Positions 6,885 to 14,583 of a DNA stretch of 41,192 bases are shown here, in pieces. Source of the DNA: Oscillospiraceae bacterium. Its GTDB lineage: Bacteria; Bacillota; Clostridia; Oscillospirales; Oscillospiraceae. The stretch lies in NCBI GenBank assembly GCA_017411265.1, contig JAFRDL010000041.1, forward strand, positions 1 through 41,192, read 5' to 3'. The notes under the pieces were generated by a model, which searched no databases, had not been told where the DNA came from, and saw nothing but the letters and a program-made list of their open reading frames with translations. Positions within the stretch are counted from its first letter, which is position 1, and each line of letters begins with the position of its first letter. A program made the translations under genes and the position numbers.

Positions 6885-8019
6885 GAGAAGGATCGCCGTG
6901 ATCGGAGGCGGCCCGGCCGGGATCCGGGCCGCCCTTCTCGCCGCCGCCCGCGGGGCGGCGGTGACCCTGTATGAGAGAGATCGGATCGGCGGCCGATGCC
7001 TGTGGGAGGGCTGCCTGCCCGTAAAGGCGCTGCTCTCCTATGCCAAGGTGCGTTCCGCTCCTCCCGCGCCGGAGGAATGGCGGAGTCAGTGCCGCTCCAT
7101 CCGCTCCCGGCTGGACATGCTCTCCGAAAGCATGTCCGGCCAGCTGCGCGCCGCGGGGGTGACGCTGGTGAAGGAGTGTGTCTCCCCCGACGCTCTGCCG
7201 GAGGCGGACGCGGTGCTGATCGCCGCCGGGTGTGTCTCCCCCGCCCTGCCCGCCGTGGAGGGGAAGACGGTCCTCGGTCCGGAGGGCCTTTTGTCCCTGC
7301 CGGAGGTCCCCGCCTCCCTGGCGGTGGTGGGCGCCGGACCGGCGGGCATGGAGCTGTGCCAGATCTTCGCGGCCCTGGGGTCCGCCGTGACCGTATACGA
7401 GCAGGCGGACGCCATCCTCCCCGGCTTTCCCGCCGAGGGAGCCCGGGCGCTGGAGGGCGTCTGCCGGGAGGCGGGGATCCGCTTCCGGAAGGGCGTCCGG
7501 CCGGAGCTGGCCGCCCTGCCCCAGAGCCACATCCTGCTGACCGTGGGCGGGCAGGAGTGCGCCTTTCCCCGGGACGCGGAAAGCGGCCGGGTGCTCTTTC
7601 TGGGTGACGCCGGCGGACGGGGGACCACCGCCTACGAGGCGGAACTGGAGGCCGAGAGGGCCGTGGCGGCGCTGTGGGGAGAGGCCGTCCCCGCCCTCAC
7701 CGCCGTGCCCCGGTGCGTCTGCGGGCTTTATGACCTGGTGACCGTGGGAGAGTCCTCTCCCCGGTGGGGCGAGGCATACAGCGATGGAAACGGCTACGCG
7801 TTCCTCCGGGAAGAAATGAGCGGCTTTGTCCGGCTCTATGCCCGGGAGGACGGCACGCTGTGCGGCGCGGAGCTGCTGCTGCCCGGGGGCGCGGAGCTTG
7901 CCTCCCTGCTCTCGGCGCTGATCCGCGCCGGGGCCAGCGCTGAGACGCTGGCCGGGACCGCTTTTTTCCATCCCTCTCACTCCGAGATCCTGCGCCGGGC
8001 TGCCATGGAGCTGCTGTGA
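6877..8019 (+). CDS. Short dihydrolipoamide-dehydrogenase-like flavoprotein
   Basis: 380 residues, about 80 shorter than ordinary dihydrolipoamide dehydrogenase. FAD site GGGPAG at 10-15; redox-active disulfide C41-x4-C46 in GGRCLWEGC; NAD site GAGPAG near 147-152; second FAD motif FLGDAGG; and the C-terminal dimerisation domain ending in HPSHSE (365-370), matching the His/Glu catalytic pair of the family (HPTxxE). All redox parts are kept; the shortening lies between the disulfide and the NAD domain and inside the NAD domain. It presumably reoxidises or reduces the lipoyl protein encoded just before it. The start overlaps the lipoyl gene by 8 bases. Confidence 0.88.
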   Translation: MDKRRIAVIGGGPAGIRAALLAAARGAAVTLYERDRIGGRCLWEGCLPVKALLSYAKVRSAPPAPEEWRSQCRSIRSRLDMLSESMSGQLRAAGVTLVKECVSPDALPEADAVLIAAGCVSPALPAVEGKTVLGPEGLLSLPEVPASLAVVGAGPAGMELCQIFAALGSAVTVYEQADAILPGFPAEGARALEGVCREAGIRFRKGVRPELAALPQSHILLTVGGQECAFPRDAESGRVLFLGDAGGRGTTAYEAELEAERAVAALWGEAVPALTAVPRCVCGLYDLVTVGESSPRWGEAYSDGNGYAFLREEMSGFVRLYAREDGTLCGAELLLPGGAELASLLSALIRAGASAETLAGTAFFHPSHSEILRRAAMELL

Positions 8020-8663
8020 AGATCGTGGAGAGCGTCGGACTGGATCCGACGGAAAATCTGGTCCGGGAAAAAGAGCTGTTTGATGGCTTCGACGGGGAGA
8101 GCGTGCTGTACCTGTGGCAGAACGCCCCCTGTGTGGTGCTGGGGAAGAACCAGGTGCCGGAGGAGGAAGTCGACCTCCCTCTGGCCCGGCGGCGGGGGAT
8201 CCCGTTGGTATTCCGCGCCACCGGCGGCGGGGCCGTGTATCACGACGAGGGAAATCTGAACTTTTCCCTCATCACCCGGGACCGGCCCGGTCTGTCGCCC
8301 TACGAATGGGCCCTCGCGCCTGTGCGGAACGCCCTCTTGCCATATGTGCCGGAGATCGTGTATAATGGGAGGAACGATCTGTGTGTCCGTGGGAAAAAGA
8401 TCTCCGGCTGCGCCTCCCGAGTCCGGGAGGACCGGCTGCTGATCCATGGGACGCTGCTGATCTCCGCGGATCTGGACACACTGGACGCGATACTGACCCC
8501 GCCGAAGGAGAAGCTGGAGCGGCACGGGGTCCCCTCCGTCCGAAGCCGGGTGGCCAATCTCACCGGCTTCTGTCCGGAGCTCACCGTGGCCGATGTGAAG
8601 GCCGCGCTGATCCGCGCCTTCGCCGAGAGCCCCTGTTTTTCTGAGAAAGGAGCCAAGACATGA
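8016..8663 (+). CDS. Lipoate-protein ligase A family, catalytic domain only
   Basis: 215 residues covering the LplA catalytic domain: RATGGGAVYHD at 67-77, LNFS at 81-84 and GKKISG at 126-131 with the lysine that contacts lipoyl-AMP. The C-terminal accessory domain of E. coli LplA is missing, as in several bipartite or amidotransferase-like relatives. It uses a GTG start overlapping the flavoprotein stop by four bases. With a lipoyl carrier two genes upstream it probably attaches lipoate, or octanoate, to Lys61 of that carrier. A separate accessory partner is not visible nearby. Confidence 0.9.
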   Translation: MKIVESVGLDPTENLVREKELFDGFDGESVLYLWQNAPCVVLGKNQVPEEEVDLPLARRRGIPLVFRATGGGAVYHDEGNLNFSLITRDRPGLSPYEWALAPVRNALLPYVPEIVYNGRNDLCVRGKKISGCASRVREDRLLIHGTLLISADLDTLDAILTPPKEKLERHGVPSVRSRVANLTGFCPELTVADVKAALIRAFAESPCFSEKGAKT

Positions 8664-9079
8664 AAAACGACGCCTCCTGCCCCTGCGAGGGCAGCTCCCT
8701 GGTGGGTTTCATCCAGCCCATCATCCTCTCCCTGCTGGGGGAGGGCCCCTGCCACGGGTATATCCTCATGCAGAACATCGGCCGGACCCGTCTCTGGAAG
8801 GACAACAAGCCCGACGCCGCCGGGGTCTACCGGGCGCTGAGGGACATGGAGGCCCGGGGTCTCATCCAGTCCCAATCCATGATGCCCGGCAAGGCCGGAC
8901 CGGACCGCCGGATGTTCGTCATCACGGAGGAAGGCCGGAAATGCGCCCGGAGCTGGGAAAAGACCCTGAAGAATTACCGCCGGGGCATCACGGAGGTCAT
9001 CGGCCTGCTGGGCGATATGCACGGCAAGGACGACGAACCGGACGACGAGGAGCCCTCCGGCTGCTGCTGCGGAAACTGA
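8660..9079 (+). CDS. PadR-family regulator with cysteine-rich ends
   Basis: 139 residues. The PadR winged helix occupies ~12-105: an HGY turn near residue 32 and the AAGVYRALRDMEARGLI recognition region, with an EEGRK wing end. Both tails are unusual: CPC (with Cys7 and Cys9) at the N terminus and an acidic tail ending CCC. Such clusters suggest a metal, Fe-S or thiol signal. It is the last gene of the lipoyl operon, overlapping the ligase stop (ATGA), and probably controls the operon promoter at 5943. The effector is unknown. Followed by a strong terminator. Confidence 0.88.
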   Translation: MKNDASCPCEGSSLVGFIQPIILSLLGEGPCHGYILMQNIGRTRLWKDNKPDAAGVYRALRDMEARGLIQSQSMMPGKAGPDRRMFVITEEGRKCARSWEKTLKNYRRGITEVIGLLGDMHGKDDEPDDEEPSGCCCGN

Positions 9080-9090
9080 ATCAAACAAGA

Positions 9091-9127
9091 AAAAAGAGGT
9101 CAGGACCAGGTCCTGACCTCTTTTTTT
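9091..9127. terminator. Bidirectional terminator
   Basis: A 12-bp perfect inverted repeat (9096-9107 with 9109-9120) extended by A and T runs on the two sides, between the convergent PadR and UROD-thioredoxin genes. It can end transcription in both directions. Confidence 0.93.
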
Positions 9128-9142
9128 GCTTTTTGCCGGGAA

Positions 9143-10522
9143 TCAGCCCATCTTGTCGATGAGCTCCTGGATCTCCGCCCGGAGCTCGTCCTGGTCGGGG
9201 ATCATGGAGATGTGACGGATCTCGCCGTTGATGACCATGGTGGGCAGGTTCTTGACGCCCATCTTTTTGCAGCGGGCCACGTTCTCACGCTTGGTGAACT
9301 TGTACTCGATGATGTCCTCGATCTTGTCGCCGAAGAACTCCTTGGCGGCGTTGGCCGCGGCCACCATGTAGGTGCAGGCCGCGCACTGCTCGGAGTCCAG
9401 AGTGAAGCACTCGATGAGGGGCTTCTTCAGGTTGGCGTAGTCGGGCATCTCCACCACGATGTCGTCGAAGCCGCCGCCGACGTAGTCCTTGATGACCTCG
9501 CGGGCCAGTTCCGGCGTCTTGACGGCGTTGGCGCAGGCGATGGTGTTCTCGGGGGGTACGTCGTAGGGCATGTCGCAGCCCGGGCTGATGATCATGTTCC
9601 GGTGATCGGGGATCCGGTCCACCAGCTTCTCCACCACGTACTTCATGTTGTCCTCGGGAGTGCCCAGGAGCATGACGGTAGTCAGGGGGATGTTGCCGCT
9701 GATGGCGATGTTGTACTTGTCGGACACGCTCTTGCCGTAGGCAAAGTCCACGTTCTCGTCCACTGCGATGCTGTCCGGGTTGCACTGGCACATCACGTCC
9801 AGCTGCGGGGTGGCGTTGCCGCACACGAAGAAGGAGGAGAAAGCGCCCTTGCTGCGGATGTAGTCGAACACGGCGGTGAAGGGCTCCTTCAGCAGCTGGT
9901 CGATGGAGTCGGGAGACACCTGGCTGATCAGGGGGTCAACCACGGCGATGACGTCCATGCCGGCCTCCAGGTAGTAGTCGGTCATACGCATGGCGACCTC
10001 GGCGCAGAAGCCCACCAGATCCTTCACATACTGCTCGTCCATGAGCATGTCCAGGAAGATCTCGCTGCCGCGCAGGTGAGAAGCCATGGTGAAGGGGCCG
10101 CAGATCAGGCCGTACAGGGCGACCTCATCGCCGATGGAAGCCTTCAGCTTGTTCATGGCCTCCAGCATGACGGGAATACGGCCGGACTCCTTGGTGGGGA
10201 TGCGGCACTTGCAGGGAACGATCTTATTGTCGTCGCCTTCCAGAGGATGGGTGGCCACGCTGGGCGGGTTGTCCCGGGCCCACATCAGATCGCAGCCCAG
10301 GATCTCAGCCTCCAGCTGCAGGTCGAACATGATGGGCATACCGTCGGGTCCGTACAGACGGTAGACCTCCATGAGGCACTCGTACAGCTTGTTGCCGTCC
10401 TTCAGGATCTCCTCGGCGGTGTAACCCTTCAGCTTGCCGGAGTGGATGCCGGAGAAGGGGACCCAGGGGATCCGCTCGGTGGGCTCGTGACGCATGGTCT
10501 GGAAGATAAGTTCTTTGCCCAT
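9143..10522 (-). CDS. UROD/MtaA-family methyltransferase fused to a thioredoxin-like domain
   Basis: 459 residues. Residues 1-~365 are a uroporphyrinogen-decarboxylase fold of the MtaA/CmuA type, which moves methyl groups between corrinoid proteins and thiols or pterins. Of the zinc ligands expected in that family (HxC...C), Cys234 (FVCGN) and Cys316 (SPGCDMP) are present but the His is replaced by Phe. Residues ~368-459 are a thioredoxin fold with CAAC (380-383) and a cis-Pro LPTMVING motif. The ATG is chosen over an upstream TTG because the AGGAAAGG site fits it better. It lies leftward of the symporter and MttB genes, so a second-step methyltransferase is plausible. True heme decarboxylase function is unlikely. 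Confidence 0.85.
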   Translation of the reverse strand: MGKELIFQTMRHEPTERIPWVPFSGIHSGKLKGYTAEEILKDGNKLYECLMEVYRLYGPDGMPIMFDLQLEAEILGCDLMWARDNPPSVATHPLEGDDNKIVPCKCRIPTKESGRIPVMLEAMNKLKASIGDEVALYGLICGPFTMASHLRGSEIFLDMLMDEQYVKDLVGFCAEVAMRMTDYYLEAGMDVIAVVDPLISQVSPDSIDQLLKEPFTAVFDYIRSKGAFSSFFVCGNATPQLDVMCQCNPDSIAVDENVDFAYGKSVSDKYNIAISGNIPLTTVMLLGTPEDNMKYVVEKLVDRIPDHRNMIISPGCDMPYDVPPENTIACANAVKTPELAREVIKDYVGGGFDDIVVEMPDYANLKKPLIECFTLDSEQCAACTYMVAAANAAKEFFGDKIEDIIEYKFTKRENVARCKKMGVKNLPTMVINGEIRHISMIPDQDELRAEIQELIDKMG

Positions 10523-10620
10523 GGGTATCAATTCCTTTCCTATAATAAAATTTATATTCAGGGATTTGCGGACAAATTCAGGCGCGGGGAAAAAAGCTAT
10601 TTGATAAACTCCAATATCGA

Positions 10621-10644
10621 AACATTCAAATAATTCAAAATGTT
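10621..10644. promoter_or_regulatory. Possible ArsR-type operator upstream of the UROD gene
   Basis: AACATT and AATGTT arms 12 bases apart enclose two direct TTCAAA repeats, in the AT-rich gap between the ArsR gene and the UROD-thioredoxin gene. ArsR proteins bind AT-rich dyads of this size. A weak promoter (TTGAAT, 17 bases, TATCAA on the minus strand) overlaps it. Confidence 0.35.
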
Positions 10645-10676
10645 CTTCAAAAAAAGAAACGCTCTTTACGCTTGGA

Positions 10677-10997
10677 TCAGGAATCGTCCGGTCCGTTCTT
10701 GCGGCAGATGCACTCCGGCTTGGGGCGGAACATGCCGCCCAGGGCCTGCTGCAGCGCCGCCAGCACGCTGTTGTCCAGAGAGTAATAGGTGTTCTTCCCT
10801 TCCCGGCGGTCGTTGACGATTCCCGCCTCTATGAGCACCTTCATATCGTGGGAAAGGGTGGGCTGGGTGACGGAAAACGCCTCCAGCAGCTGGAAGGCGC
10901 ACAGCTCCCCGCAGGAGAGCATATCCACGATCCGCAGGCGCTTGGGATCGGAGATCGCCTTGAGCATTTTGGCCGTGTCCACGTAGATCTGTTCCAT
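10677..10997 (-). CDS. ArsR-family transcriptional regulator
   Basis: 106 residues, a winged-helix ArsR protein: helix region DPKRLRIVDML, recognition helix around TQPTLSHDMKVL, and wing GKNTYYSL. Cys29 and Cys33 (SCGELCAF) lie where metal-sensing members have an ELCxC-type site, and two more cysteines (C96, C98) sit near the C terminus, so a metal or thiol signal is possible. AGGAGG is well placed before the ATG and a strong promoter lies upstream. It is transcribed toward the UROD-thioredoxin gene. The nearby AT-rich dyad could be its operator. Confidence 0.92.
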   Translation of the reverse strand: MEQIYVDTAKMLKAISDPKRLRIVDMLSCGELCAFQLLEAFSVTQPTLSHDMKVLIEAGIVNDRREGKNTYYSLDNSVLAALQQALGGMFRPKPECICRKNGPDDS

Positions 10998-11024
10998 GCG
11001 CCGCCTCCTCTTTGTGTTGTCCCG

Positions 11025-11053
11025 ATCATATCAGATAAATAGAAAAAAGTCAA
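11025..11053 (-). promoter_or_regulatory. Promoter of the arsR gene
   Basis: On the minus strand: TTGACT, 17 bases, TATGAT, about 28 bases upstream of the ArsR start. Close to consensus. Confidence 0.85.
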
Positions 11054-11089
11054 TCTGTAATGTGGGACATAGGCAGCTTTTTTAAGAGT

Positions 11090-11115
11090 GGGCCTGCCCG
11101 GAAACGGACAGGCCC
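11090..11115 (-). terminator. Hairpin downstream of the symporter gene
   Basis: An 11-bp stem with one G-T pair on the minus-strand transcript and a 4-nt loop, about 70 bases after the symporter stop. There is no T run after it on that strand, so it may be a processed 3' end rather than a classic terminator. Confidence 0.45.
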
Positions 11116-11185
11116 GGTGTCAAACGGGGGAGGCATCCCCTCCGCCGCGGTCAGGCCCCGGCGGAGGGAAATGGGCTCGGATGAA

Positions 11186-12739
11186 TCAATACTTGACCTT
11201 CTTGCGGTCGTAGAAGCGATCCATGCCGGATTCCAGCTTGGCGTAGAACTCCTCGGAGTCCTTGGGATCCTGCTTGGTGACCAGGCTGACCACGATCATC
11301 AGGATGGTGGAGACCACCAGACCCCAGAAGCCGTACCAGTTGCCGCCGCCCCAGATGGGGTTCCACTTCATGTTGGGCAGGTAGCACAGGATGACCACGA
11401 TGGGGCCGGCAATGGACGCCAGAATGGCCGCCTGCTTGGTGGCCTTCTTCCAGTACAGACCGAACATGAGGATCGGGAAGAGCGGCATCACGATGGCGAT
11501 GGCGAACATGATCAGCGTAAAGATCAGTTCGGGAGGATCCAGGGCCAGCAGCAGAGAGCCGACGCCCAGGACGGCCACGATGATCCGGTCGAACAGGACG
11601 GACTTCTTCTCGTCCACCTTCACATGGAAGGTGTGCTTGAGAATGTCGGAGGACACGATAGCGGAAGCGATGGTCAGGAACGCGTTGGAGGTGGACAGGC
11701 CCACCGCGGAGGCGCCCACGAAGAAGCCGATGAGCAGGAACTTGCCCAGGCCGGGATTCACGCCGATGATGTAGTTGCGGACCAGCCAGGGGATGATCAG
11801 CTCGGAGTCGGAGTTGGTGAGATCCTTCACCAGAGCCAGGCCGATGGCGCCGATGACCATGGTGCCGGTCCAGACCAGAGCCTGGAGGGCGGGGGTCAGA
11901 CGGCTCAGACGGCGCTGGGCCTTCAGGTTGTCACCGAAGTAGCCGGACCGCACGAACACGTGAGGCAGCATGATGGTCCAGCCGATGGCGCAGGAGAACG
12001 GATAGCCGAAGCGGGCGCTGTAAGGTACCCACTCAGACGGTCCGGGATACGCATAGAACTCGGGGCTCTCGGTCCACAGGGTGGAGAACAGGCCCTTGCC
12101 CTGGAGGCCGTAGACCAGGCAGAAGATAGCGATGACCCACAGCAGGCAGATGAACACCAGGCCCTGGACGGTGTCCGCGGTGGCCGCGGACTTCACGCCG
12201 CCGAAGCACACGAAGGTGGTCATGATCAGGCCCACCACGATAACAGCCGCCTTGTAGCTGATGGCGCCGTCGGTGATGAAGCTGGCCGCCTGGGAGATGG
12301 CCACGATAACGGAGGAGATGTAGGGGAAGGACGCGATCAGGAACACGATGCCCAGGATGGTGCGGAGAGCGCCGCTCTTGAATCTCTCATAGTAGAAGTC
12401 GGCGGGGGTCACGAAGGTGCCCTGATACTCCCGGTTGATGATCCACACCTTGTTCATGGAGAAGTGGGCAATGAAGGGGAACAGAGCGATGTAGCTCATC
12501 TCGCTGAGCCAGTAGCCCAGACCGCCGCGGTAGTAGGCGCCGGGGCCGGCGAAGAACACCCAGGTGCTCATCAGGGAGGCGATATAGGTCATGACCAGGA
12601 TGAACCAGGGGACAGTGGTAGTCAGAAGGCTGCCGCCGGATGCCTGCTTCTTTTCCTTCTGGGTAACATAGACAGCTACGCCGATCAGGAAGACCATATA
12701 GCACGCAAACGCGATCCAAATTGCAGACGCACTAAGCAT
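11186..12739 (-). CDS. Sodium:solute symporter (SSS family)
   Basis: 517 residues with about 13 hydrophobic helices. Sodium-symporter features include the ASLMSTWVFFAGPGAYYRGG stretch near residue 60, the conserved GGVKSAATADTVQG loop near 190 and the SVGLSTSNAFLTIASAIVSSDILK type segment near 345. The family takes up sugars, proline, pantothenate, betaines and other organic solutes with sodium. It overlaps the stop of the small membrane protein gene upstream (TAATG), a common pairing. Its place next to MttB and corrinoid genes suggests uptake of a methylated amine or betaine, which is inference from position only. Confidence 0.92.
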   Translation of the reverse strand: MLSASAIWIAFACYMVFLIGVAVYVTQKEKKQASGGSLLTTTVPWFILVMTYIASLMSTWVFFAGPGAYYRGGLGYWLSEMSYIALFPFIAHFSMNKVWIINREYQGTFVTPADFYYERFKSGALRTILGIVFLIASFPYISSVIVAISQAASFITDGAISYKAAVIVVGLIMTTFVCFGGVKSAATADTVQGLVFICLLWVIAIFCLVYGLQGKGLFSTLWTESPEFYAYPGPSEWVPYSARFGYPFSCAIGWTIMLPHVFVRSGYFGDNLKAQRRLSRLTPALQALVWTGTMVIGAIGLALVKDLTNSDSELIIPWLVRNYIIGVNPGLGKFLLIGFFVGASAVGLSTSNAFLTIASAIVSSDILKHTFHVKVDEKKSVLFDRIIVAVLGVGSLLLALDPPELIFTLIMFAIAIVMPLFPILMFGLYWKKATKQAAILASIAGPIVVILCYLPNMKWNPIWGGGNWYGFWGLVVSTILMIVVSLVTKQDPKDSEEFYAKLESGMDRFYDRKKVKY

Positions 12740-12951
12740 TATTTATTTTCCTCCTCTTCCTTCAGCGGGTATTCCTTGTAGACCTTACCCAGGCCGACGT
12801 ACACGGCGATCCAGATCGCGATCACGGTGATGAAGCCGTGAACCACGGTCGCCACCGGCTGATGATACGCGGGGAAGCCGGGGAAGTTGTACAGCAGGTA
12901 CAAAATCACGACTACGATCAGCCAGATCCGCTCGTTTTTGGAAATTTTCAA
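12739..12951 (-). CDS. Small two-helix membrane protein, partner of the symporter
   Basis: 70 residues with two hydrophobic helices (about 9-25 and 36-54) and a charged C-terminal tail rich in Glu and Lys. Small proteins of this kind often precede SSS symporter genes and are translated with them; here the stop and the next start overlap (TAATG). The start appears to be TTG, with AAAGGTGG well placed before it. Function is unknown; it may help fold or steady the transporter. No enzymatic motif is seen. Confidence 0.78.
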   Translation of the reverse strand: MKISKNERIWLIVVVILYLLYNFPGFPAYHQPVATVVHGFITVIAIWIAVYVGLGKVYKEYPLKEEEENK

Positions 12952-13005
12952 ACAGAGTCGCCACCTTTCTTATTTTTCCCTCATTTATTTTAATCGGTCT
13001 CGCGC

Positions 13006-13055
13006 AAAAAAACGGGGCGCGGAAGGGCGCTGATTACAGGGCGGCGCCCTTCCGC
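13006..13055 (-). terminator. Terminator of the corrinoid/MttB operon
   Basis: A perfect 12-bp stem (13019-13030 with 13044-13055) followed on the minus-strand transcript by CCCCG and seven T residues, about 30 bases after the MttB stop. It separates the methyltransferase operon from the symporter genes. Confidence 0.9.
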
Positions 13056-13085
13056 AGATTCATGCAGTCGGGAAGTATTCCGAAA

Positions 13086-14546
13086 TTACTCCTTGACCAG
13101 CGCCTTGTGGGCGATGCGGAGCTTCTCCTCCACAGCGGCGGCCTTGTCGGCGGGCAGCTGGTAGGTGTCGGGAGTGGCCATGATGGCGTCGAACTTCTCG
13201 CGGGCCTTGGTGAGCAGATCCTTGCTGCCTTCCATCTCCCAGCGGGCCACGCCGTCGCGGTTGAACATGTCGGGACGGTGGGGCTCCTCGTAGTGACGGA
13301 AGGTGTGCTCGCTCATCAGGTAGCTGAAGAACGGATCCTTGTCGATGCCGGCGATCAGCTCGTCCCAGTCCAGGGTCTCGTCGTTCACGTCGAAGCCGAG
13401 ACGCAGACGCTGGGCAATGCCGAAGATCTCGTTGTCGATGATGAGCTGGATGGGGTTGATGGTCTTGGCGGTCTCCAGCTGGCCGGCGCCGCCCAGGACG
13501 CTGCCGGCGCCCAGAGCCATGGCCTGGGTCAGGCTGGTGCGCTCGATGAAGTTCTGGGCATCCAGGATCAGGCTGTCCGTGCCGGTGCCGTAGGAGTGGG
13601 CGCGGATGTTGTAGCCTCTCTCAAAGATCTCCATAGCCATCAGACGGGCCATGGTGATCTCGGTGTTGGACTGCAGGGTGTAGGTGGACTGCATATCCAT
13701 GGAGAACAGCAGCGGGGTGGCGATGACGGGCAGGCCGGGGCACAGCAGCTCCAGCATGACGATCTGCGCAAACACCTCGGCAGAAGCCACGAAGGCGGTG
13801 CCCTGGGCGGTCACGGGGGTGTTGGCGCCGGCGGTGGGCAGGGAGCAGGGCTGCACGGGCACGCCGTACTTGGCGCTCAGGTAGAGGATCTCCGCGTCCA
13901 TGTGCTTGTAGGTCAGCACGGGGACGGAGCAGGCGATCATGGAAACGATGGGGCGCTTGCGCAGCTCCTCGTAGCCGCCCACGGCCGCGGCAGACATGTC
14001 GATCAGGTGCTGAACGTTGTCGGCCTCGTAGGGCTGGATCCAGATGTGCTTGGCGGAGTACTTCAGAGCCTTCTCCAGGGTGTAGACGTCAACGGCGTCG
14101 CCGGGGACGTACTCGCCGGAGGTGGAGGGCAGGGTGACGAAGTCCAGGTTCTCCATGGCATTGGTCACATGGTACCACTCGTCGACCTCTTCGGGCTTCA
14201 CGTAGTGGGTGTCGCCGTCCACGGTGCGGTAGTTGGGAGCGCCGGTGTTGGTACGGGTGTAGAACTTGCCTTCGGGGTTGGGGAACTTCAGGTCACGGGT
14301 GCCGCTGGGGGAGTACAGGGTGAACTCCGCGGGAACGGCGGCGATGGCCTTGTCGATGAGCTCCTTGGTGAACTTGACGTCCTTGGTCTCCATGTCCACG
14401 ATGCAGCCGCAGGCGGCCAGATCCTTGAGCATGGGGTCATGGTCCAGGTGCACGCCGCGCTCGATGAGCAGCTGCTCCATGCGGGCCTTGACGTGGGCGA
14501 GCTCTTCCTCGGTCATCATCCAGATCTGCTTTCTTCCAACAGCCAT
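13086..14546 (-). CDS. MttB-family corrinoid methyltransferase (non-pyrrolysine)
   Basis: 486 residues, full length for the trimethylamine methyltransferase (MttB) superfamily, with no in-frame TAG, so it is a non-pyrrolysine member. Such members demethylate quaternary amines (glycine betaine, proline betaine, carnitine and others) and pass the methyl to a corrinoid protein. The TIM-barrel has the family's glycine-rich stretches, for example PTAGANTPVT near 255 and GTGTDS near 345. AGGAGG lies before the ATG. The corrinoid protein gene is 37 bases upstream on the same strand. The substrate cannot be read from sequence alone. Confidence 0.92.
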   Translation of the reverse strand: MAVGRKQIWMMTEEELAHVKARMEQLLIERGVHLDHDPMLKDLAACGCIVDMETKDVKFTKELIDKAIAAVPAEFTLYSPSGTRDLKFPNPEGKFYTRTNTGAPNYRTVDGDTHYVKPEEVDEWYHVTNAMENLDFVTLPSTSGEYVPGDAVDVYTLEKALKYSAKHIWIQPYEADNVQHLIDMSAAAVGGYEELRKRPIVSMIACSVPVLTYKHMDAEILYLSAKYGVPVQPCSLPTAGANTPVTAQGTAFVASAEVFAQIVMLELLCPGLPVIATPLLFSMDMQSTYTLQSNTEITMARLMAMEIFERGYNIRAHSYGTGTDSLILDAQNFIERTSLTQAMALGAGSVLGGAGQLETAKTINPIQLIIDNEIFGIAQRLRLGFDVNDETLDWDELIAGIDKDPFFSYLMSEHTFRHYEEPHRPDMFNRDGVARWEMEGSKDLLTKAREKFDAIMATPDTYQLPADKAAAVEEKLRIAHKALVKE

Positions 14547-14583
14547 GATTCGTATTCCTCCTAAATCTTATTCGTCTGTTAAC

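Noticed and set aside
9212..10633. Long open frame on the plus strand opposite the UROD-thioredoxin gene
   Set aside because: It is composition-driven, rich in His, Val, Gly and Leu, and has no ribosome site or family likeness; the minus-strand gene explains the region.
13086..14546. Pyrrolysine-type trimethylamine methyltransferase
   Set aside because: The MttB-family gene reads through without any in-frame TAG, so it belongs to the non-pyrrolysine branch.
13062..14564. Long open frame on the plus strand opposite the MttB gene
   Set aside because: Same low-complexity His/Gly/Val pattern typical of the antisense of GC-rich codons; no start signal.
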